A DNA stretch of 64,000 bases from Parabacteroides distasonis (GCA_021531775.1 JAFBIU010000002.1:1-64000); one strand, 5' to 3'; numbered from the stretch's first letter, positions 44,294 to 54,857 are shown. The notes: generated from the letters alone by a model not told the origin. Numbers and translations are program-made.

Positions 44294-46060
44294 TCAAAGG
44301 GTACTCACCTCCTCACATACGACCATCTCAACGCCTCGATAGATGACAATGACCTTGTGGAGACGGGTATGCCCGATGTTGTCGTTCACATTGACCGTGT
44401 CGGCATAGCGGCACACCTGTGCCTCGGCCTGCTGGCTGGCAACCTCTACCTCCGTATCCGTCGCATGGCTCTTCAGGTATTTCAACTCGATGATATACGA
44501 GTGCTCCATATCCGTGAAAATCTCATGGCGCGGACGGAGAAAGATGTCGGCATAACCACCCTGATTGTCCAGTTCGGAGATGGGACGGTAGTAACTACAC
44601 TGGCTGGTCAGGGCAAGGGTATAGCCATGCACGAAAGCCTCGCCCTTCTGCCGGTCACGCTGGGAGGCAAACGTGTAGATGCTGTCAGCCATGTACTGGA
44701 AGAAGGGTTTGAAGTCACCATCATATGCCATGTTCTCCTCCAGTTGGCCAATCCTGTAGGAATCGGTTTCCAGGTGATTCTCGTGGTAGTTGTCGAGAAG
44801 GTAGGTATAGACCTGCTCGCGTACCACCTCGTTGGGGATGACAAACTTGGGCTTTCCCCTGTAAAAACCACCGATGGTCACCATTCCGAAGTAGTAGAGC
44901 AGGCTGATGAAGTTGTCATCCTTGGCTATGTTTTCAGCGGGGAAACCCTCCTTCAGTTCGCCCGTGACATAACCTTTGGACACAAGAGTCTGGATGATGG
45001 AGGCATCGTGAGCAAACTCCTTGTCCTTGCGGATCAGCATCCGCAGCTTGTTGTAATCCACCCGAATGTTCTCGTCGAGCATTTGCTGTGGTATCTCACA
45101 ACCATCATCTATATATTTGTAGAGGAAGGACAGCACCATATTGGAGTTATACATGGTTGTCTTACCATACGCTTTCAAGGCAAAACAATAGTTGTCGTAA
45201 TAGGGCTTCATGATCTCGATAAGTTCGTCGATGGTGTGGTCGAACGCATGATGCTGTGAATAATAGGTCAGCATCTCACGCACCTCCTCTTCCGTAAAGC
45301 CCACCATCTCGTTGAATCCGTAGGCAAGGGAGTAGTTGGTACCGATATTGAAGCCACTGGTCAGGTCGTCCAGCGTAACGGGACTTACTCCTGTCACGAA
45401 GACGCGCTCTATGGACGAATAGGTACCGGATTTGATCGTGTCGAAGAAGGTACGCAAGTAGCCGGTGCCATGCGTCTCTTGCTTGTATTCAACGAGTCGT
45501 GCTGCATCCGAGAGGATATGGTTGGTGAAGTGGTCGTACTCGTCAATGAAGAGATAGATCTTTTGGTTGGCATCGCTACATATCTTGCACAGATAATCGA
45601 GTTGTTTCACGGCTCCATCTTCTTTCAGAAGGTCATCCACTGCATTGGAAGGTAGCAGATGGGCATATCTTCTACAGACTTGGGTAAATTCGATTCGGCA
45701 ATGTGAATCCAAGGCACTGCGGTAGTTGCCCATATCGGCATTAATGACAGCGAAGTTAAGATAGATGACCAGATACTTGTTATGGTTGGGTGTGGGATTC
45801 TTACCGATGTATAGGTCTCCATAGAGCCGCTCGAACTTATCGGCATCATGGATGTCGTAATAGTGATGCAACATCGACAGGGTCAGGCTCTTGCCGAAGC
45901 GACGCGGACGGATGAAGAAGAAATACTTATTCGCCCTTTCCACCTTCTCGATGAACCGTGTCTTATCGACATAGTAACAGTTGTCTTCGCGGACAGCCAC
46001 GAAGTTCATCATTCCGTAGGGGATGCGTTTTACATCCTCTTGCACCTTGCTATCTTCCAT
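44294..46060 (-). CDS. AAA-ATPase-like/PD-(D/E)XK nuclease family protein
   Basis: This encodes 588 residues. The N-terminal AAA-ATPase-like domain (PF09820 type) has IPYGMMNFVAVREDNCYYVD and a P-loop FFIRPRRFGKSLTLSMLHHY. The C-terminal DUF1703/PD-(D/E)XK domain (about 480-580) has GYADIFLRPRHE and YIIELKYLKS, giving the D...ExK catalytic pattern. These proteins are very common in Bacteroidota in many copies; the role is unclear, with ideas ranging from mobile-element origin to DNA processing. The gene stands alone between the repeat array and a 312-bp upstream gap (46061-46372) in which nothing was recognised. Confidence 0.9.
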   Translation of the reverse strand: MEDSKVQEDVKRIPYGMMNFVAVREDNCYYVDKTRFIEKVERANKYFFFIRPRRFGKSLTLSMLHHYYDIHDADKFERLYGDLYIGKNPTPNHNKYLVIYLNFAVINADMGNYRSALDSHCRIEFTQVCRRYAHLLPSNAVDDLLKEDGAVKQLDYLCKICSDANQKIYLFIDEYDHFTNHILSDAARLVEYKQETHGTGYLRTFFDTIKSGTYSSIERVFVTGVSPVTLDDLTSGFNIGTNYSLAYGFNEMVGFTEEEVREMLTYYSQHHAFDHTIDELIEIMKPYYDNYCFALKAYGKTTMYNSNMVLSFLYKYIDDGCEIPQQMLDENIRVDYNKLRMLIRKDKEFAHDASIIQTLVSKGYVTGELKEGFPAENIAKDDNFISLLYYFGMVTIGGFYRGKPKFVIPNEVVREQVYTYLLDNYHENHLETDSYRIGQLEENMAYDGDFKPFFQYMADSIYTFASQRDRQKGEAFVHGYTLALTSQCSYYRPISELDNQGGYADIFLRPRHEIFTDMEHSYIIELKYLKSHATDTEVEVASQQAEAQVCRYADTVNVNDNIGHTRLHKVIVIYRGVEMVVCEEVSTL

Positions 46061-46372
46061 ATTCTTGATACCTTTGATTTGAGATGGCTAATGTACGACT
46101 TTTTATTCTTTTACCCAAACTTTCCTCCATATCTTCCCAAATCACCAACAATAAAGAATAGAATCAAACCTTTCTTCTCCAAGGATGTAATCATCTTGAG
46201 AAAGGTATTGTCGAGGTTGGCAAAACAAACAAAACTTTCTCGGTTGCTTCTGACACATGATGAACTGGGTATTTGGCTGAATCAATGCAGTAATACAATT
46301 ATTATTAATACCTTTGTCAACTCAAGATTCAACAAATTTATTATTCAACAGATTTACGCATAATTTGAACAG

Positions 46373-49216
46373 ATGAAACGATATTATCTATCTTTCCTTT
46401 TGGCATTCGTGATAACTGGAACAGCAGTGGCACAACAGCAACAATGGCCCACATTCGACCCTGAACAGCAGACAGTACAGGCCGACTGGCTCCGGGAGGC
46501 GGTGGATGCACCTGCCCGTCTTTGTCAGACTCCGGAAGGCTACCTGGTCTTTACGAATGGCCTGGTGAGCCGGACCTTCACCTTGCAACCCAACACAGCC
46601 TCGGTTGGACTGGATGAACTGACCACCCATACCTCATTCTTGCGCTCAGTCCGTCCCGAGGCAGAGGTAACCATCGACGGACAACGCTTTGAGGTGGGAG
46701 GTTTGAAGGGACAGCCTGTCCACAACTACCTGCTAAAGGAATGGATTCCGGGACTGACTTCGGATCCTGAAGCCTTTCAGTTGGCACGTTACCGCATAGA
46801 GCCGGTACAACCTCGTTTCGGCTGGATGAAGAAACTGGACTGGATGCCTAATGACCTGCCGTGGCCTACACCAGGAAAAGAACTGATCTTCACCTATCGT
46901 CTTCCGGATGAAGCGGTAGAGACCTTGGCTCGCCGGAGCCGGTTGGATGAACAACGTCCAGTGGTTTATGCAGATGATTTCAAAACGTTGGATGCAGGCT
47001 GGAAGGTGACCGCCTCGCAGGCCCATGCCCGTAACTCGTTTGTCAACGAGGGGAAGGTGGGTGAGATCATGGCATTGGAGAATACTGCCGTTGTGGCAGA
47101 ACGAGCCTGTCCGGAAAAGACGAGGGTTGTAATGGTTGCCGTGACCCCCGGAACAGACCATTCGAAGAGCTGGGGACCCGGTTTGGGATGGGTCTTTCCC
47201 GAACGTACCGTGAAGGTCAACGTCCGTGGAGGAGACCGTCGCATCGGCTTCTTTGATGGTCAACAAGAGCAGTTGTCTGTCAGCTATGGGGATGCCCAAC
47301 GGGTATGGCTCCGGATGGAACTGACGAAGAGTGGGCAGGTACAGGCCTCCGTTTCGACCAATGATCAGCAATCATGGACTCCGGTGGGCAGTTGTCAGTT
47401 GTCGGCTGGTGAACATCCGCAAAAGGTACGCATCGGCAAGATGGATGCCGAAGGAGGTCAACGAGATTTCGAGGAGAAGGGCGTTGCCGGACGCTCACGG
47501 ATCGAGTCGTTCCGTCTGTTGGGAGATCTGCCTGCTGCTGCAGGAGAGGCTGCAGACCGCTGGGCCTATCTGAAAGAGGTGGAGGTGGAGGTTCATTACG
47601 AGTTGTACGACAATCTGCCGGTCTTCTGCAAATGGATAACCGTGACCAACCATTCCGACCGTCCGGTACAGGTCGATTCCTTCAAGAGCGAACTGCTGGC
47701 GGCTACTGAGCCTGAGAGTGCCGTTGACCTGCGTGAGCGTTGGCTCTATCCGAATATCACCCTCGATACCGACTACAATTTTGGCGGCATGAGTGATGAG
47801 TATATCTACCATTCGAGCTTGGCCTGGAAGCGGGATTCGCTCTACCAGACTCAGGTGAATTTTGATCGGACTACCCCCTGTCTGTTGGAGGCAGCTCCCA
47901 AGATCGGACCAGCCCAGTCTGTGGCGGTTGGAGAAACCTTTGCCAGTTTCCGGGTGTGGGAACTGCTGAACGACAGTTGGGATCGGGAGCGCAAGTCGTT
48001 GGCCTACAGCCGGATGATGCGTGCAGTTGCTCCTTGGGTGACAGAGAATCCGATCTTGATGCACGTGCGAAGTTCCGATACAGAGTCGGTGAAGAAAGCG
48101 ATTGACCAATGTGCCGAGGTGGGTTTTGAGATGGTCATCATGACCTTCTGGAGCGGTTTCGAGGCGGAGGATGATTCACCTGAGAACCTATCCCGGATGA
48201 AGGAGCTGGCCGATTATGCCCGTTCCAAGAAAATTGCACTTGGCGGTTATTCGTTGTTGGCCAGTCGTCATATTGATGCGGAAAATGATGTGTTGCTGCC
48301 TGCCGGTCAGCAGGCCCGTTTCGGCAGTTCTCCGTGTGTCGAGAGTGCCTGGGGACAGACCTATATGCGGAAGCTGTACCAGCTGTTCGAGACCACGGGC
48401 TTGAATGTCTTTGAGCACGACGGCTCCTATCCAGGCGATGTATGCCATTCCACACAACATCCTGGCCACAAAGGGTTGGAGGATTCGCAATGGAACCAAT
48501 TCCGGCGTGTGGCGGATTTCTACCACTGGTGTCGGGAACGAGGTATCTACCTGAATGTGCCTGACCTCTATTTCCTGAATGGAAGCAACAAGGTCGGAAT
48601 GGGTTATCGGGAGGCCAACTGGTCGTTGCCGAGAGCGCAACAGGAGATCATCGAACGACAGAATATCTTCGACGGCACGTGGAACAAGACACCCTCGATG
48701 GGCTGGATGTTTGTACCATTGGTCGAGTATCAGGGTGGCGGCAAGGAGGCGACCATCGAGCCGCTGAAGGATCATCTGCCCCATTATGGCCAGCGTTTGG
48801 CCAACCTGTTCGGAGCGGGTGTACAGGCCTGCTACCGCGGACTGCAGTTGTTTGACAGCCCACAAACCCGGGAGTTGGTGGAGAAGTGGGTCGGTTTCTA
48901 CAAGCGTCACCGTGAGGTGCTGGATAGCGACATCATCCACCTGCGTCGTCCCGACGGACGCGATTATGATGCCATTCTTCATGTCAATCCGCAAGGGAAG
49001 GAGAAGGGATTACTTATGGTATATAATCCGTTGGACGAACCGATCCGCCGGAAACTGAAGGTTAATCTGTATTATACGGGATTGAAGGATCAGGTCATGG
49101 TGTCGGAGCAGGAGGGCCCTGCCCGTTGCTTGACGTTGGATCGGGACTATCAGGCAGAACTTGAGGTGGTCATCCCGGCCAAAAGCCAAACCTGGTTCAC
49201 GTTGACGGAAGAGTAA
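46373..49216 (+). CDS. Secreted GH-D-clan-like putative glycosidase with inserted lectin-like domain
   Basis: This encodes 947 residues with a signal peptide ending near GTAVAQQQQ. An N-terminal beta-sandwich (about 25-195) is interrupted by a concanavalin-like module (about 197-385, FKTLDAGWKVTASQAHARNS to RIESFRLLGD). The sandwich resumes (VEVEVHYELYDNLPVFCKWI) and a TIM barrel follows (about 550-860): FEMVIMTFWSGFEAEDD, KKIALGGYSLLASRH, and NVFEHDGSYPGDVC, whose Asp could be the nucleophile by analogy with GH36/GH27/GH31. A short beta domain closes the protein. The layout is alpha-galactosidase-like, but it matches no named family with confidence. No partner gene lies nearby. Substrate unknown. 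Confidence 0.75.
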   Translation: MKRYYLSFLLAFVITGTAVAQQQQWPTFDPEQQTVQADWLREAVDAPARLCQTPEGYLVFTNGLVSRTFTLQPNTASVGLDELTTHTSFLRSVRPEAEVTIDGQRFEVGGLKGQPVHNYLLKEWIPGLTSDPEAFQLARYRIEPVQPRFGWMKKLDWMPNDLPWPTPGKELIFTYRLPDEAVETLARRSRLDEQRPVVYADDFKTLDAGWKVTASQAHARNSFVNEGKVGEIMALENTAVVAERACPEKTRVVMVAVTPGTDHSKSWGPGLGWVFPERTVKVNVRGGDRRIGFFDGQQEQLSVSYGDAQRVWLRMELTKSGQVQASVSTNDQQSWTPVGSCQLSAGEHPQKVRIGKMDAEGGQRDFEEKGVAGRSRIESFRLLGDLPAAAGEAADRWAYLKEVEVEVHYELYDNLPVFCKWITVTNHSDRPVQVDSFKSELLAATEPESAVDLRERWLYPNITLDTDYNFGGMSDEYIYHSSLAWKRDSLYQTQVNFDRTTPCLLEAAPKIGPAQSVAVGETFASFRVWELLNDSWDRERKSLAYSRMMRAVAPWVTENPILMHVRSSDTESVKKAIDQCAEVGFEMVIMTFWSGFEAEDDSPENLSRMKELADYARSKKIALGGYSLLASRHIDAENDVLLPAGQQARFGSSPCVESAWGQTYMRKLYQLFETTGLNVFEHDGSYPGDVCHSTQHPGHKGLEDSQWNQFRRVADFYHWCRERGIYLNVPDLYFLNGSNKVGMGYREANWSLPRAQQEIIERQNIFDGTWNKTPSMGWMFVPLVEYQGGGKEATIEPLKDHLPHYGQRLANLFGAGVQACYRGLQLFDSPQTRELVEKWVGFYKRHREVLDSDIIHLRRPDGRDYDAILHVNPQGKEKGLLMVYNPLDEPIRRKLKVNLYYTGLKDQVMVSEQEGPARCLTLDRDYQAELEVVIPAKSQTWFTLTEE

Positions 49217-49226
49217 GCGTATTTGG

Positions 49227-49258
49227 TATTCCGGGGAATGCTGACACATCCCCCGGAT
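49227..49258. terminator. GC-rich hairpin between convergent genes
   Basis: ATTCCGGGG and CCCCGGAT-type arms around CTGACA lie 11-42 bases past the 46373-49216 gene and before the efflux gene end at 49282. There is no T-run. Confidence 0.5.
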
Positions 49259-49281
49259 CTCAAGAGTTACAGTGCCGAACA

Positions 49282-50466
49282 CTACCGCTTGTACCGATAG
49301 AGTTTGGCCAGTGCCTTCTGATATTCATTCTGCAACTGCAGGTAGTTCTGCAGGCTCTGATAATAGCTCTGTACATCCACAAAATAGGCAATCAAGGAGA
49401 TCTGTCCGGCAGTCACTGCCTTGTTCAGCAGCTGCAAGTTGTTCTGCCTATCCAACAGCTCTCGATACTCCGCCATTGAGGATTCCACGGTCTGTGCCCG
49501 CTGATAGAGAGCCGACAACTCCTGCTCGACCGATGAAGTGGCACTGGACAAGAGCAGATCAGCACACCGACTCTGGGCTTGGGCCTGCTTCACCTGATGC
49601 CGGTTAGAGAAGAGCGGAATACTCACCCCCACTAAGAAACCATTGTAACGCATGCCGCCCGAAGAGGGATTCATCCGATAGCCCAATTCCAAGCCCGGCA
49701 AGCCCTGTGCTTTGTTCACCCGAACCAGTTGTTGTGCCACCTGTTGCTCTTCACGTAACGTACGCAAACCGGCATGTGCGGCCAAGGCTTCAGTGCGATA
49801 CTGATCAAACGAGGCAGGCAACGCACGCACCGGATAGAGTGTGTCGGCAAAGGCAATCGGCTCGCCACCATTCAGACTGGTAAGCTGACCTAACTTCTCG
49901 ACCCGTGCGGCCTCATTCAACCGCACCTCCGTTTTCACATTCAAGAGTTCCAACTGAATTTTGTTGGTTTCCAAAATATTGGCATCACCCTCGGCCAACC
50001 GTTTCTCATAGAGAGCCGCTAAAGCCTCTGCTTGTGTGAGACGCGTCTCCAACAGCTGCCGTTGCTGATTGAGCCACACCAAATCCAAACAGAGCTCTTC
50101 GGCCTGCAACAGAATCTGCTGACGCAATGCAACCTGTCCCTGATCGAGACTGGCCGCCCGCGCCTTGGCCCAACGGGCCCGTTGCCGATAGGCTGTAGGG
50201 AAATCAAACGACTGGGAGAGGATGAATTCTCCTGTAAAACCCATGCCCTCCTGATTGCCATAGAGATGGCTGTAGGTAGCTGTCGGATCGGACAGGTTGT
50301 TAGCAGCCCGTGCCTGCAACTTTTCCGAAAGGGCACGTTGTCCACCTGCCTGCAACTCCGGATTGTGCGATTCAACCTGCTGAAGCACCTGCTCCAACGA
50401 GGATTGGGCAGTGACGGGCAGGCTCAGCAACCAGAGCACTGCCGCAAAAAATATAGATTGTTTCAT
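49282..50466 (-). CDS. cusC: TolC-like outer membrane component of a metal efflux pump
   Basis: This encodes 394 residues with a signal peptide ending near LPVTAQ. It is an outer membrane efflux protein: two long alpha-helical hairpins rich in Ala, Gln, Leu and Arg (EQVLQQVESHNPELQAGGQR, LGLQQQVRVN-like coiled segments) and SIPLFSNRHQVKQAQAQSRC in the second half. It is shorter than E. coli CusC/TolC. Its start overlaps the RND gene by four bases. It provides the exit duct for the CusA/CusB proteins upstream. It is the last gene of the operon. Confidence 0.88.
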   Translation of the reverse strand: MKQSIFFAAVLWLLSLPVTAQSSLEQVLQQVESHNPELQAGGQRALSEKLQARAANNLSDPTATYSHLYGNQEGMGFTGEFILSQSFDFPTAYRQRARWAKARAASLDQGQVALRQQILLQAEELCLDLVWLNQQRQLLETRLTQAEALAALYEKRLAEGDANILETNKIQLELLNVKTEVRLNEAARVEKLGQLTSLNGGEPIAFADTLYPVRALPASFDQYRTEALAAHAGLRTLREEQQVAQQLVRVNKAQGLPGLELGYRMNPSSGGMRYNGFLVGVSIPLFSNRHQVKQAQAQSRCADLLLSSATSSVEQELSALYQRAQTVESSMAEYRELLDRQNNLQLLNKAVTAGQISLIAYFVDVQSYYQSLQNYLQLQNEYQKALAKLYRYKR

Positions 50467-53400
50467 TGCTTGTTCTTGTTCATGAATAAATAGACAATCG
50501 GAATGATAAAGCCATTGAGACAGGTCGATGTCAGCAGACCGCCCAAGATGACCGTCGCCATCGGGCTCTGAATCTCATTGCCGGGCAGGTCACCACGCAA
50601 AGCCAATGGAATCAAGGCCAAGGCAGAGCTCAGGGCGGTCATCAGAATGGGATTTAACCGATCCAACGAACCACGAACCACCGCCTCCTGCAGGGGAACT
50701 CCAGAGGCACGCAACTGTTTGTAATGGCTGATCAGCAACATACCGTTGCGCGTAGCAATACCAAACAGGGAGATGAAACCAATCACCGCCGGAATACTGA
50801 TTTCACCCGAAGTGAGCCAGAGAATGCAGACGCCACCGATCAGGGCCAACGGCAGATTCAACAGAATCACACCGCTCTCCTTCGCATCTTTGAACTCGTG
50901 GTAGAGTAACAGGAAGATGACAATCAATGACAGGAACGAGGTGAACAGCAGGATACGGCTGGCACTCTCCTCGCTCTCGAACTGGCCGCCATACTCGACA
51001 TGGTACCCTTCAGGGAAGGTAATTTGTGCTTCCACAGCTGCTCGAATATCATTTACCACACCACGCAGATCGCGACCCGCCACATTGGCACTGACCACAA
51101 TCTTGCGTTGCACATTCTCGCGGTTAATCGTGTTAGGTCCGGCTGCCGAACGGATCTCGGCCACGTAGCTCAACGGAATCTTCTCTCCCGTTCCGGTATC
51201 GATCATCAGGTCGGCAATCGCATCCATTGTCTGCCGATTCCGATCATCAGCCTTCACGGTGACATCGAAGTTCTTGCCGTCATCATAGACCTGGCTCACG
51301 ACCTCGCCCTGTAGCATGACACTAATGTACTCTTCAAACTCCGGCAGGGTAATACCATACTTCGCCAACAGATCGCGACGCGGGGTCAGGGTCAGCTGCG
51401 GACGTTCGATCTGCTGCTCAACACGCAAATCGGCTAATCCCTCTATCCCTTGAACAGCACTCTTTACCTGGTTTCCCAACGTAAACAAACGGTTCAGATC
51501 GGTTCCGAACAGCTTGATGGCGATGTTGGCCTCTGTACCAGACAACATGGCATCGATACGGTGCGAGATGGGTTGGCCAATCTCGACATTCGCCCCTTGT
51601 AGCGAGGAGAGTTTCTGACGCACCTCCTCCATCACCGCATGACGGCTTCGGTCCTGCAGGACAAAGGGGGCTTCGATCTCCGAGACATTCACACCCAAGG
51701 CATGTTCGTCCAGTTCGGCACGTCCGGTCTTCCGGGCCACGGTCTGAATCTCCGGTACCTCCAGCAGCAAAGCCTCAGCCTGTCGTCCCAACCGGTCCGA
51801 CTCTTCCAACGAAATACCAGGCAACGAACTGACGTTGATCGTGAAAGAACCTTCGTTGAACGAGGGCAGGAAGCTACGTCCCAATTGAGTAAACAACACT
51901 ACTGCCACAGCAAACAACAACAGAGTACCACCCACTACACTCCGACGATGAGACAAGGCGGTCTGTAAGGCACGCTCATAACCTTGACGCAGCACACGGC
52001 TCACCACCGGCTCCCGACCAGTCTGCTGCTCCTCCTTGCCCTTCAGCAAGTAACTGCACAACACGGGAGTCAAGGTCAAGGCTACTAACGTAGAGGCAAA
52101 GAGTGAAATGATAAAGGCAATGCCCAGCGGAATCAACATGCGTCCCTCCATCCCACTCAGGAAGAAAAGGGGCACGAAACTGACAATGATGATCAATGTA
52201 GAGTTCAAAATCGGCATACGCACTTCGCGTGAAGCTTCGAACACCACCTCTCGTATGGAGAGTTGCTGTTCAACGGGCAACTGACGGTTGGCTCGCAATT
52301 TCTTGTAGACATTCTCCACATCCACAATGGCATCATCGACCAACGAACCGATCGCAATAGCCATACCACCCAAACTCATCGTATTGATAGTCATACCGAG
52401 GAAATGGAGTCCGAGGATCGCTACCAACAGGGCCAACGGCAATGCCACCAAGGATATCACCGTGGTACGTACATTCATCAGGAAGAGGAAGAGTACAATC
52501 ACCACAAAGATACTGCCTTCGAGCAGACTGGTCTGCACATTATTGATGGAGTTTTCAATGAAATGGCTTTGCCGGAAAATATCGGTCGATACATGCACGT
52601 CAGCAGGCAGGTTATGCCGTAGATCGGCCATGATCGCATCCAGCCGCTCCGTCAGTTCGATGGTGCTGGTGTTGGGCTGTTTTGTCACCGTAATCAGGAC
52701 AGCCGGCTTGGTCCGTTCGGAGGCCAGTCCTAACTTCGGACTCTTGGCACCCACCTTGACCGTGGCTATATCCTCCAAAAGAACCGGTTTCTCACCCACC
52801 AGCTTGACAACCCCCTTGGCCAGTTCATCGGGTTGCTTGGTCAGCAGAACACCCCGGATGATGTATTCATTGCTGTATTCATAGAGCACACCACCGTTGG
52901 CGTTGCGGTTCATGTTGCGGCAAGCGGCCAGCACCTCATCCAGGCTCACGCCCACATGCTTCATGCGGGCCGGATCCAGCAGGACCTGAAACTCCTTAAT
53001 GTCGCCACCAATCACGGCTACCTGTGCCACACCACCTGTCGAAAGCAGGCGGGGACGGATGGTCCAATCGGCCATCGTACGCAAATCCATCTCGGTCGTT
53101 GGAGACACCTCTGCAGGCAGTTGGGCCTGTTCGTCACGCGTCAGTCCAATGATCAACATCTCCCCCAAAATGGAGGATTGCGGGCCCAAAGTGGGTTTGC
53201 CGACATTCTCCGGCAACTCCTCACCTACGATGGCCAACTTCTCGGACACAATCTGACGGGCCAGGTAAATGTCCATGCCCCAATCGAACTCGACCCAGAC
53301 AACGGAAAAGCCGGTGGTCGAAGAGGAGCGCACGCGACGTACATTCATCGCCCCGTTGACAGCGGTCTCGATGGGAAACGTTACCAACCGTTCCACCTCC

Positions 53401-53576
53401 TCCGGAGCCATGCCGTTGGCTTCGGTCATGATGACAACCGTCGGGGCATTCAGATCGGGAAAGACATCCACATCGGTTTCATGGGCCGTATAGAGTCCGG
53501 CTACTGTCAGCAAGACGGCACACACCAAGACCAACAGCCTGTTGTGCAGCGAATAACGAATGATCTGATTCAACAT
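50463..53576 (-). CDS. cusA: Heavy-metal RND efflux transporter (CusA/CzcA type)
   Basis: This encodes 1037 residues, the usual HME-RND length, with twelve transmembrane helices in two halves. Motifs are ETDVDVFPDLNAPTVVIMTE, TFPIETAVNGAMNVRRVRSS, VEFDWGMDIYLARQIVSEKL, and TM4 IGSLVDDAIVDVENVYKKLR, whose acidic residues carry protons. It drives proton-coupled export of metal cations from the periplasm through the outer membrane duct. Whether the metal is Cu/Ag or Zn/Co/Cd cannot be told by eye; the His-rich partner hints at Zn, Co or Ni. Order: DUF6769-like, cusB, cusA, cusC. Confidence 0.95.
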   Translation of the reverse strand: MLNQIIRYSLHNRLLVLVCAVLLTVAGLYTAHETDVDVFPDLNAPTVVIMTEANGMAPEEVERLVTFPIETAVNGAMNVRRVRSSSTTGFSVVWVEFDWGMDIYLARQIVSEKLAIVGEELPENVGKPTLGPQSSILGEMLIIGLTRDEQAQLPAEVSPTTEMDLRTMADWTIRPRLLSTGGVAQVAVIGGDIKEFQVLLDPARMKHVGVSLDEVLAACRNMNRNANGGVLYEYSNEYIIRGVLLTKQPDELAKGVVKLVGEKPVLLEDIATVKVGAKSPKLGLASERTKPAVLITVTKQPNTSTIELTERLDAIMADLRHNLPADVHVSTDIFRQSHFIENSINNVQTSLLEGSIFVVIVLFLFLMNVRTTVISLVALPLALLVAILGLHFLGMTINTMSLGGMAIAIGSLVDDAIVDVENVYKKLRANRQLPVEQQLSIREVVFEASREVRMPILNSTLIIIVSFVPLFFLSGMEGRMLIPLGIAFIISLFASTLVALTLTPVLCSYLLKGKEEQQTGREPVVSRVLRQGYERALQTALSHRRSVVGGTLLLFAVAVVLFTQLGRSFLPSFNEGSFTINVSSLPGISLEESDRLGRQAEALLLEVPEIQTVARKTGRAELDEHALGVNVSEIEAPFVLQDRSRHAVMEEVRQKLSSLQGANVEIGQPISHRIDAMLSGTEANIAIKLFGTDLNRLFTLGNQVKSAVQGIEGLADLRVEQQIERPQLTLTPRRDLLAKYGITLPEFEEYISVMLQGEVVSQVYDDGKNFDVTVKADDRNRQTMDAIADLMIDTGTGEKIPLSYVAEIRSAAGPNTINRENVQRKIVVSANVAGRDLRGVVNDIRAAVEAQITFPEGYHVEYGGQFESEESASRILLFTSFLSLIVIFLLLYHEFKDAKESGVILLNLPLALIGGVCILWLTSGEISIPAVIGFISLFGIATRNGMLLISHYKQLRASGVPLQEAVVRGSLDRLNPILMTALSSALALIPLALRGDLPGNEIQSPMATVILGGLLTSTCLNGFIIPIVYLFMNKNKQ

Positions 53577-53591
53577 AAGCCCTCCTCCGAA

Positions 53592-54857
53592 TTAATGTTG
53601 ATGCGAATGGGCCGGAATGGCGTTGGATGCCGAGGCCAGCTTGATCTGATAGGCTCCTTTCACAACGACCTCTTCGTCGGGATGCAGACCGGACAACACC
53701 TGTACGCTCTCGCCATTGTTAGCACCCAACTGCACTTCCCGTTTCTCATAGCCCTCTTCGTCGAGGCGCACATAGACGGAGAAGATGCCCTGCTCCTCGA
53801 TCAAGGCGGCCGTGGGCACACTGATCACCTGCTCCAGCGGACGGGTCAGCAGATAGACCTCGACAAACGAACCAGGAATGACGGCTCCTTTGTTGTCGAA
53901 TTCGAAGGTCACGGGCACATAGAAGGAGTCGCCACCCGAAGCCTTCCCGTAGGAGAGCAACCGGCCACGCAGCTCCGGCAATTTATACACGGTATCGTCG
54001 TACGGGGTGCGGAAATGGGCGGTCTGAATCTGTGCCAGGCGGGCATAATATTTTTCAGACACATCGGCCCGCAACGTCAAGCGGCTGTTTTGAGAAATGG
54101 TGGCCAGGGGCTGACCGACAGTCACGTAGTCGCCCTCTTTCACCTGAATGTTTTTCAAGAATCCGGTCTGCGGAGAAACCACGGCCACACCTTGGGCATT
54201 GGCCTTGTCCGACACGGCCTGGTAGGCGGCTTTGGCAGTTTCGTAGGCCACACGTGCCTGTTCCAGATCTTTGGCCGAGACGATCCGGTCGGCTGCCAGT
54301 TCCTTCACACGATTGTATTCCTGCTCGGCAGCCTCAAACGTTGCCTGCACCCGGCTGGCATAATCGCCCTCCTGCAAATGGCGCGATGCGAGGCTGAGCA
54401 AAGCCTGTCCCTTGCGGACGGCAGTTCCGTCGATAAAGGGCAACGAGCCCATGGAAACGACTCCGGAGACAGTGGCCACTACGACGGACTCGTCGCCTTG
54501 TGCAGCCAGGATCTGGCCGCTGGTCTTCAAGACGTCTGTAAATTCGCCCGGTGTCACCCGTTCGGTCTGCAAGCCAATGGCATGGGCTTGCGCCTCCTTG
54601 AAAATGATCTCATTCGGGGCATGGGCCGCTGCATCTTCGTGCTCATGATCATGCGCTGTGGCTTCATGTTCGTGTTCACTGTGATCATGTTCATGTTCGC
54701 TGTGATCATGATCGTGCTCGTTATGGTCGTGATCATGCACGTGCGCCTCTTCATGCGCCTCTTCGTGCTCATGATCATGTTGATGTTCAGCCGTATGTCC
54801 ACCACAGGCTGACAGCAGGTAGGCCATGAGCATACCTGCTACATATTTTCTGTACAT
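53592..54857 (-). CDS. cusB: Periplasmic adaptor (CusB/CzcB type) with His-rich N-terminus
   Basis: This encodes 421 residues. A lipoprotein-like signal (AYLLSACGG) is followed by residues 22-82 with about 22 His alternating with Asp and Glu, a likely metal-binding sponge. Then the adaptor domains: VVVATVSGVVSMGSLPFIDG (lipoyl half), a helical hairpin (VQATFEAAEQEYNRVKELAA), VQVKEG-like second lipoyl half, and a beta-barrel with VPVTFEFDNKGAVIPGSFVE. Adaptors bridge CusA to the outer membrane protein and can pass metal to it. The His tract is encoded by repetitive GATCATGATCATG-like DNA (54640-54790) and may vary in length between strains. Confidence 0.93.
   Translation of the reverse strand: MYRKYVAGMLMAYLLSACGGHTAEHQHDHEHEEAHEEAHVHDHDHNEHDHDHSEHEHDHSEHEHEATAHDHEHEDAAAHAPNEIIFKEAQAHAIGLQTERVTPGEFTDVLKTSGQILAAQGDESVVVATVSGVVSMGSLPFIDGTAVRKGQALLSLASRHLQEGDYASRVQATFEAAEQEYNRVKELAADRIVSAKDLEQARVAYETAKAAYQAVSDKANAQGVAVVSPQTGFLKNIQVKEGDYVTVGQPLATISQNSRLTLRADVSEKYYARLAQIQTAHFRTPYDDTVYKLPELRGRLLSYGKASGGDSFYVPVTFEFDNKGAVIPGSFVEVYLLTRPLEQVISVPTAALIEEQGIFSVYVRLDEEGYEKREVQLGANNGESVQVLSGLHPDEEVVVKGAYQIKLASASNAIPAHSHQH

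Noticed and set aside
52833-54812. Plus-strand open frame of 659 codons
   Set aside because: Antisense to the cusA and cusB genes, His-rich only because of the opposite-strand repeat DNA.
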